NCBI GenBank assembly: GCA_050116415.1
Contig: JASFOS010000049.1
Location: 1-13,845, forward strand
DNA length: 13,845 nucleotides
Direction of reading: 5' to 3'
From: JARRJY01 sp050116415
GTDB taxonomy: Bacteria > Pseudomonadota > Gammaproteobacteria > UBA6429 > Thiohalophilaceae
Position numbers and translations under genes: made by a program. Shown here in pieces: positions 11,462-13,845 of this stretch. Under the pieces are notes generated by a model. The model saw only the letters and a list, made by a program, of their open reading frames with translations. It searched no databases and was not told the origin of the DNA. The number at the start of each line of letters is the position of its first letter. The first letter of the stretch is position 1.

Positions 11462-12154
11462 TTACGCCAGGTCGGCGTGATCGACGACAACCCCTGGCCC
11501 CATGGTGGTGGAGACAGAGACTTTTTTCATATATTGACCCTTGGCCGATGCCGGCTTGGCCTTCTTCAGGTCTGCCAGCAGGGCACCCAAGTTTTCCTTC
11601 AGTGCATTGACATCGAAATCAACGCTACCAATGGGGCAATGGATGATACCGGCTTTATCAGTACGATAACGCACCTGGCCAGCCTTGGCGTTTTTCACGG
11701 CACCTTCAACATCAGGCGTAACCGTGCCCACTTTCGGGTTTGGCATCAGGCCACGCGGACCCAGTACCTGACCCAGGGTACCGACGACACGCATGGCATC
11801 AGGCGTGGCAATTACCACGTCAAAATCCATGTTGCCTTTCTTGATGTCTTCAGCAAGGTCTTCAAAACCAACGATGTCAGCACCGGCGGCCTTGGCTTTG
11901 TCAGCGTTCTCACCCTGGGCAAATACCGCAACACGGACTGTTTTACCAGTGCCATTGGGTAATACCGTTGAACCACGTACCACCTGATCGGATTTACGAG
12001 GATCGACACCCAGGTTAACGGCTACATCAACAGATTCAGTAAACTTGGCGCGCGGCATGTCTTTTAACAGTGCCAGTGCTTCATCAATCGCGTACTGCTT
12101 GTTGCGGTCGATTTTTTCCTGGAAGACTTTTTGACGTTTAGTAAGTTTAGCCAT
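11462..12154 (-). CDS. rplA: 50S ribosomal protein L1
   Basis: L1 binds the mobile L1 stalk of 23S rRNA and helps release deacylated tRNA from the E site. The 230-residue product (E. coli 234) carries the family signatures ESVDVAVNLGVDPRKSDQ (about 39-56), VIATPDAM and VLGPRGLMPNPKVGTVT (about 129-145), and ends VSTTMGPGVVVDHADLA. The ATG at 12152-12154 abuts the rplK stop codon with no base between, and its GGAGGG ribosome site lies inside the rplK coding end. Translational coupling is therefore strongly expected. In E. coli L1 is the repressor of the rplKA unit through the rplK leader. Confidence 0.98.
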   Translation of the reverse strand: MAKLTKRQKVFQEKIDRNKQYAIDEALALLKDMPRAKFTESVDVAVNLGVDPRKSDQVVRGSTVLPNGTGKTVRVAVFAQGENADKAKAAGADIVGFEDLAEDIKKGNMDFDVVIATPDAMRVVGTLGQVLGPRGLMPNPKVGTVTPDVEGAVKNAKAGQVRYRTDKAGIIHCPIGSVDFDVNALKENLGALLADLKKAKPASAKGQYMKKVSVSTTMGPGVVVDHADLA

Positions 12155-12586
12155 TTACACGCCCTCCGTCTCGATACCCATGCTACGGGCACTGCCTGCA
12201 ATAATACGTACTGCAGCATCCATATCTGCGGCGGTTAAATCCGGTTCCTTGGTCTTGGCAATTTCTTCCAGTTGCGCACGCGTCACCTTGCCGACCTTAT
12301 CGCGGTTAGGCACACCGGAACCTTTCTGAATGCCAGCGGCTTTCTTCAGCAGGATAGACGCAGGCGGCGTCTTCATGATGAAAGTGAAGCTGCGATCGTT
12401 GTAAACCGTGATTACAACGGGAACAGGCATACCCTTTTCCAAGCTCTGGGTTTGCGCGTTAAACGCTTTACAGAATTCCATGATGTTCACACCATGCTGC
12501 CCCAGTGCTGGACCAACCGGTGGACTAGGATTAGCATCTTGTGCAGGGACCTGCAACTTGATGTACGCTTCGATTTTCTTGGCCAT
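12155..12586 (-). CDS. rplK: 50S ribosomal protein L11
   Basis: L11 binds the GTPase-associated centre of 23S rRNA with L10, takes part in factor-dependent GTP hydrolysis, and is needed for RelA activation. The 143-residue product (E. coli 142) begins MAKKIEAYIKLQVPA. It has the Pro-rich N-terminal segment NPSPPVGPALGQHGVNIMEF (about 19-38), where thiostrepton-class drugs act. The C-terminal rRNA-binding domain includes KKAAGIQKGSG and ends in the ARSMGIE block. The ATG at 12584-12586 has AGAGG at a suitable distance. It lies 77 bases after nusG and directly abuts rplA. Confidence 0.98.
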   Translation of the reverse strand: MAKKIEAYIKLQVPAQDANPSPPVGPALGQHGVNIMEFCKAFNAQTQSLEKGMPVPVVITVYNDRSFTFIMKTPPASILLKKAAGIQKGSGVPNRDKVGKVTRAQLEEIAKTKEPDLTAADMDAAVRIIAGSARSMGIETEGV

Positions 12587-12663
12587 TGTGCTTACCTCTT
12601 GTGGGTGTTAGCGCTGTTTCATCACCACTGGGTGATTACTAAAGCTCCCCTGTTTAGTTAAAA
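12587..12663 (-). promoter_or_regulatory. rplK leader with small hairpin (possible L1 operator)
   Basis: The 77-base nusG-rplK spacer has a 6-bp perfect hairpin with a 4-base loop at 12621-12636 (ATCACC/GGTGAT), followed in the RNA by GAAAC and then the rplK ribosome site. A 5-bp TAGTT/AACTA inverted repeat overlaps the nusG stop. In E. coli L1 binds the leader just upstream of rplK, so an operator is expected here, but I cannot match its consensus by eye. No clear promoter was seen. Confidence 0.35.
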
Positions 12664-13197
12664 CTAGCTTTTTTCGACCTGGCTGAATTCCAGGTCAACC
12701 GGTGTAGAACGCCCAAAGATCGACACTTCTACACGCAGACGGTTCTTATCATAATCCACTTCTTCAACCACACCGTTGAAGTCGTTGAAAGGACCATCAT
12801 TGATACGTACCACTTCACCCGGCTCGAACAGTACCTTGGGACGTGGTTTCTCGGCACCTTCCTGAACACGGTTCAGAATAGCATCGGCTTCCTTGTCAGT
12901 GATTGGCGCAGGCCGGTCACTGGTGCCACCGATGAAACCCATTACGCGCGGGGTATCTTTCACCAGGTGCCAGGTATCATCATCCATATCCATCTGTACC
13001 AGCACATAACCAGGGAAGAACTTGCGTTCACTCTTACGTTTCTGGCCGTCACGCATCTCAACCACTTCTTCAGTAGGCACGAGGATTTCACCAAACTTTT
13101 CCTCCATACCTTTGAGTTTGACGCGCTCCTCGAGAGAACGTTTCACGTGTGACTCAAAGCCAGAATAGGCGTGTACTACATACCAACGCAATGCCAT
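12664..13197 (-). CDS. nusG: Transcription termination/antitermination factor NusG
   Basis: NusG binds the clamp of RNA polymerase through its NGN domain, suppresses pausing, and uses its KOW domain to contact Rho or ribosomal protein S10 (NusE). I call the start at the ATG 13195-13197, giving 177 residues (E. coli 181) and the family N-terminus MALRWYVVHAYSGFE. A TTG 21 bases upstream is in frame but would overlap secE and add a non-family extension. The NGN domain covers about 1-115, including KFFPGYVLVQMDM. The KOW domain follows from about 122, with FEPGEVVRINDGPFNDFNG. A G-rich ribosome site lies inside the end of secE. The 4-base gap to secE indicates coupling. Confidence 0.97.
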   Translation of the reverse strand: MALRWYVVHAYSGFESHVKRSLEERVKLKGMEEKFGEILVPTEEVVEMRDGQKRKSERKFFPGYVLVQMDMDDDTWHLVKDTPRVMGFIGGTSDRPAPITDKEADAILNRVQEGAEKPRPKVLFEPGEVVRINDGPFNDFNGVVEEVDYDKNRLRVEVSIFGRSTPVDLEFSQVEKS

Positions 13198-13201
13198 TTC
13201 C

Positions 13202-13546
13202 CTAGCCCCCCTGGCCAATGAGTAGCTTCATTGCCCATGCTAAAAACATATCAAACAGCCAAAGCATTACCCCTACCAGCATCACCATGACCATGACGAT
13301 CAAGGTGGTCTGTGTCGTTTCACGGCGTGTTGGCCACACCGATTTGCGCACTTCCAAAACGGCGCTACGACCAAAACTTAAAGTGGCCTTCCCAGGCTGT
13401 GATGTTAAAGCTATAGCAACGGCAATACCGATAACCACCAGCAAACCCAGCACCCTGTATAACAGCGCCTGATCTGCATAATGATAGAACCCTGCTATGC
13501 CTGCCGCTACCAGCAGTATAGCGATTGCCAATTTAATCTTATCCAC
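13202..13546 (-). CDS. secE: Preprotein translocase subunit SecE
   Basis: SecE is the clamp subunit of the SecYEG channel in the inner membrane. The 114-residue product (E. coli 127) has the proteobacterial three-helix layout: membrane segments at about 3-21, 29-47 and 83-105. The conserved amphipathic/cytoplasmic motif EVRKSVWPTRRETTQTT (about 64-80) lies before the last, essential helix. The N-terminus is shorter than in E. coli. The start is GTG at 13544-13546, because no ATG, GTG or TTG lies between it and an in-frame stop 30 bases upstream. A GAGAGA stretch serves as a modest ribosome site. It is followed by nusG after 4 bases, the usual secE-nusG pair. Confidence 0.95.
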   Translation of the reverse strand: MDKIKLAIAILLVAAGIAGFYHYADQALLYRVLGLLVVIGIAVAIALTSQPGKATLSFGRSAVLEVRKSVWPTRRETTQTTLIVMVMVMLVGVMLWLFDMFLAWAMKLLIGQGG

Positions 13547-13593
13547 TATCTCTCGCTCTATCCGAGCCCAACATCACCTTAAGCGGTAATATT

Positions 13594-13669
13594 TGGCAGG
13601 CCAGGAGGGAATCGAACCCCCAACCTACGGTTTTGGAGACCGTCGCTCTGCCAATTGAGCTACTGGCCT
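13594..13669 (-). tRNA. tRNA-Trp (anticodon CCA)
   Basis: This is a 76-base cloverleaf with all arms intact. The acceptor stem is AGGCCAG with CTGGCCT (7 of 7 pairs), the D stem GCTC/GAGC, and the anticodon stem ACGGT/ACCGT around loop CTCCAAA, with the CCA anticodon at 13634-13636. The T arm GGGGG/CCCTC has one G-U pair around TTCGATT. The discriminator is G73, the main tryptophan identity base in bacteria, and the 3' CCA is encoded. It sits between tuf and secE, a common place in gammaproteobacteria, and must be processed from a longer transcript unless it has its own promoter, which I did not find. Confidence 0.98.
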
Positions 13670-13682
13670 ATAAACAAGGAAA

Positions 13683-13707
13683 GGGGACAGGATTTAATCC
13701 TGTCCCC
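13683..13707 (-). terminator. Perfect GC-rich hairpin between tuf and tRNA-Trp
   Basis: GGGGACAGGA (13683-13692) pairs perfectly with TCCTGTCCCC (13698-13707) around a 5-base loop, and one extra T-A pair is possible inside. On the minus strand it is followed by TTTCCTTGTTTA, a mediocre U-tract, so it is a plausible terminator for tuf. Only 13 bases separate it from the tRNA 5' end, too few for a promoter. Either the tRNA is made by readthrough or the hairpin is a processing or stabilising element. Confidence 0.6.
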
Positions 13708-13729
13708 GCATTCCATTTTGCTCTGTTAC

Positions 13730-13845
13730 TTATTCGATGATCTTGGATACCACGCCGGCACCCACGGTACGACCACCTTCACGAATCGCAAAGCGTAAAC
13801 CTTCTTCCATCGCAATCGGTGCAATCAGGCTGACCGTCATCTTCA
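13730..13845 (-). CDS. tuf: Elongation factor Tu, C-terminal end (cut by window edge)
   Basis: EF-Tu delivers aminoacyl-tRNA to the ribosomal A site as a GTP complex. Only the last 37 codons are present. They read KMTVSLIAPIAMEEGLRF, then AIREGGRTVGAGVV and SKIIE, followed by TAA at 13730-13732. This matches domain III of E. coli EF-Tu (KMVVTLIHPIAMDDGLRF, then the same AIREGGRTVGAGVV) apart from a few substitutions and the last residues. The rest lies beyond base 13845. This copy corresponds in position to tufB. A second tuf after fusA, beyond base 1, would be usual for the group but cannot be seen. Confidence 0.96.
   Translation of the reverse strand, partial: KMTVSLIAPIAMEEGLRFAIREGGRTVGAGVVSKIIE

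Noticed and set aside
13198..13218. Upstream TTG start for nusG
   Set aside because: It would overlap the end of secE and add seven residues absent from the family. The ATG at 13195-13197 gives the standard MALRWYVVHAYSG start.

Overview
This window is a housekeeping block of a gammaproteobacterial chromosome. It holds the tail of the tuf operon, the secE-nusG and rplKAJL-rpoBC genes, and the head of the str operon (rpsL-rpsG-fusA). Every gene is on the minus strand, so transcription runs from base 13845 towards base 1. The proteins closely match the Escherichia coli versions as I remember them: RpoC keeps E. coli residue numbering through the active site, and RpoB carries the same rifampicin-region sequence. 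The joined order tuf, tRNA-Trp, secE-nusG-rplKAJL-rpoBC-rpsL-rpsG-fusA differs from E. coli, where rpoBC and str are far apart. It is the order I would expect in many other gammaproteobacteria. I cannot name the genus.

In order of transcription: the last 37 codons of tuf (13845-13730); a perfect GC-rich hairpin; tRNA-Trp (13669-13594); secE and nusG, only 4 bases apart; a short leader; rplK and rplA, which abut with no spacer; a 280-base structured leader; rplJ and rplL; a 187-base spacer with three strong hairpins; rpoB; a 71-base spacer; rpoC; a 146-base spacer with a near-consensus sigma-70 promoter and a terminator-like hairpin; then rpsL, rpsG and the first 210 codons of fusA, cut by the window edge. 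No spacer exceeds 300 bases.

The genes together supply transcription (RpoB, RpoC, NusG), translation (L11, L1, L10, L7/L12, S12, S7, EF-G, EF-Tu, tRNA-Trp) and protein export (SecE). L11, L1, L10, L7/L12, EF-G and EF-Tu all act at or around the ribosomal GTPase centre.

I found no mobile element, CRISPR array, defence system or unknown gene, and no convincing plus-strand gene. The interesting content is regulatory and lies in the spacers. The str promoter sits directly upstream of a hairpin plus U-tract that would lie at the start of its own transcript. The rplL-rpoB spacer folds into a run of hairpins. In several of these stems every interior mismatch becomes a G-U pair only in the minus-strand RNA, which suggests they act as RNA.
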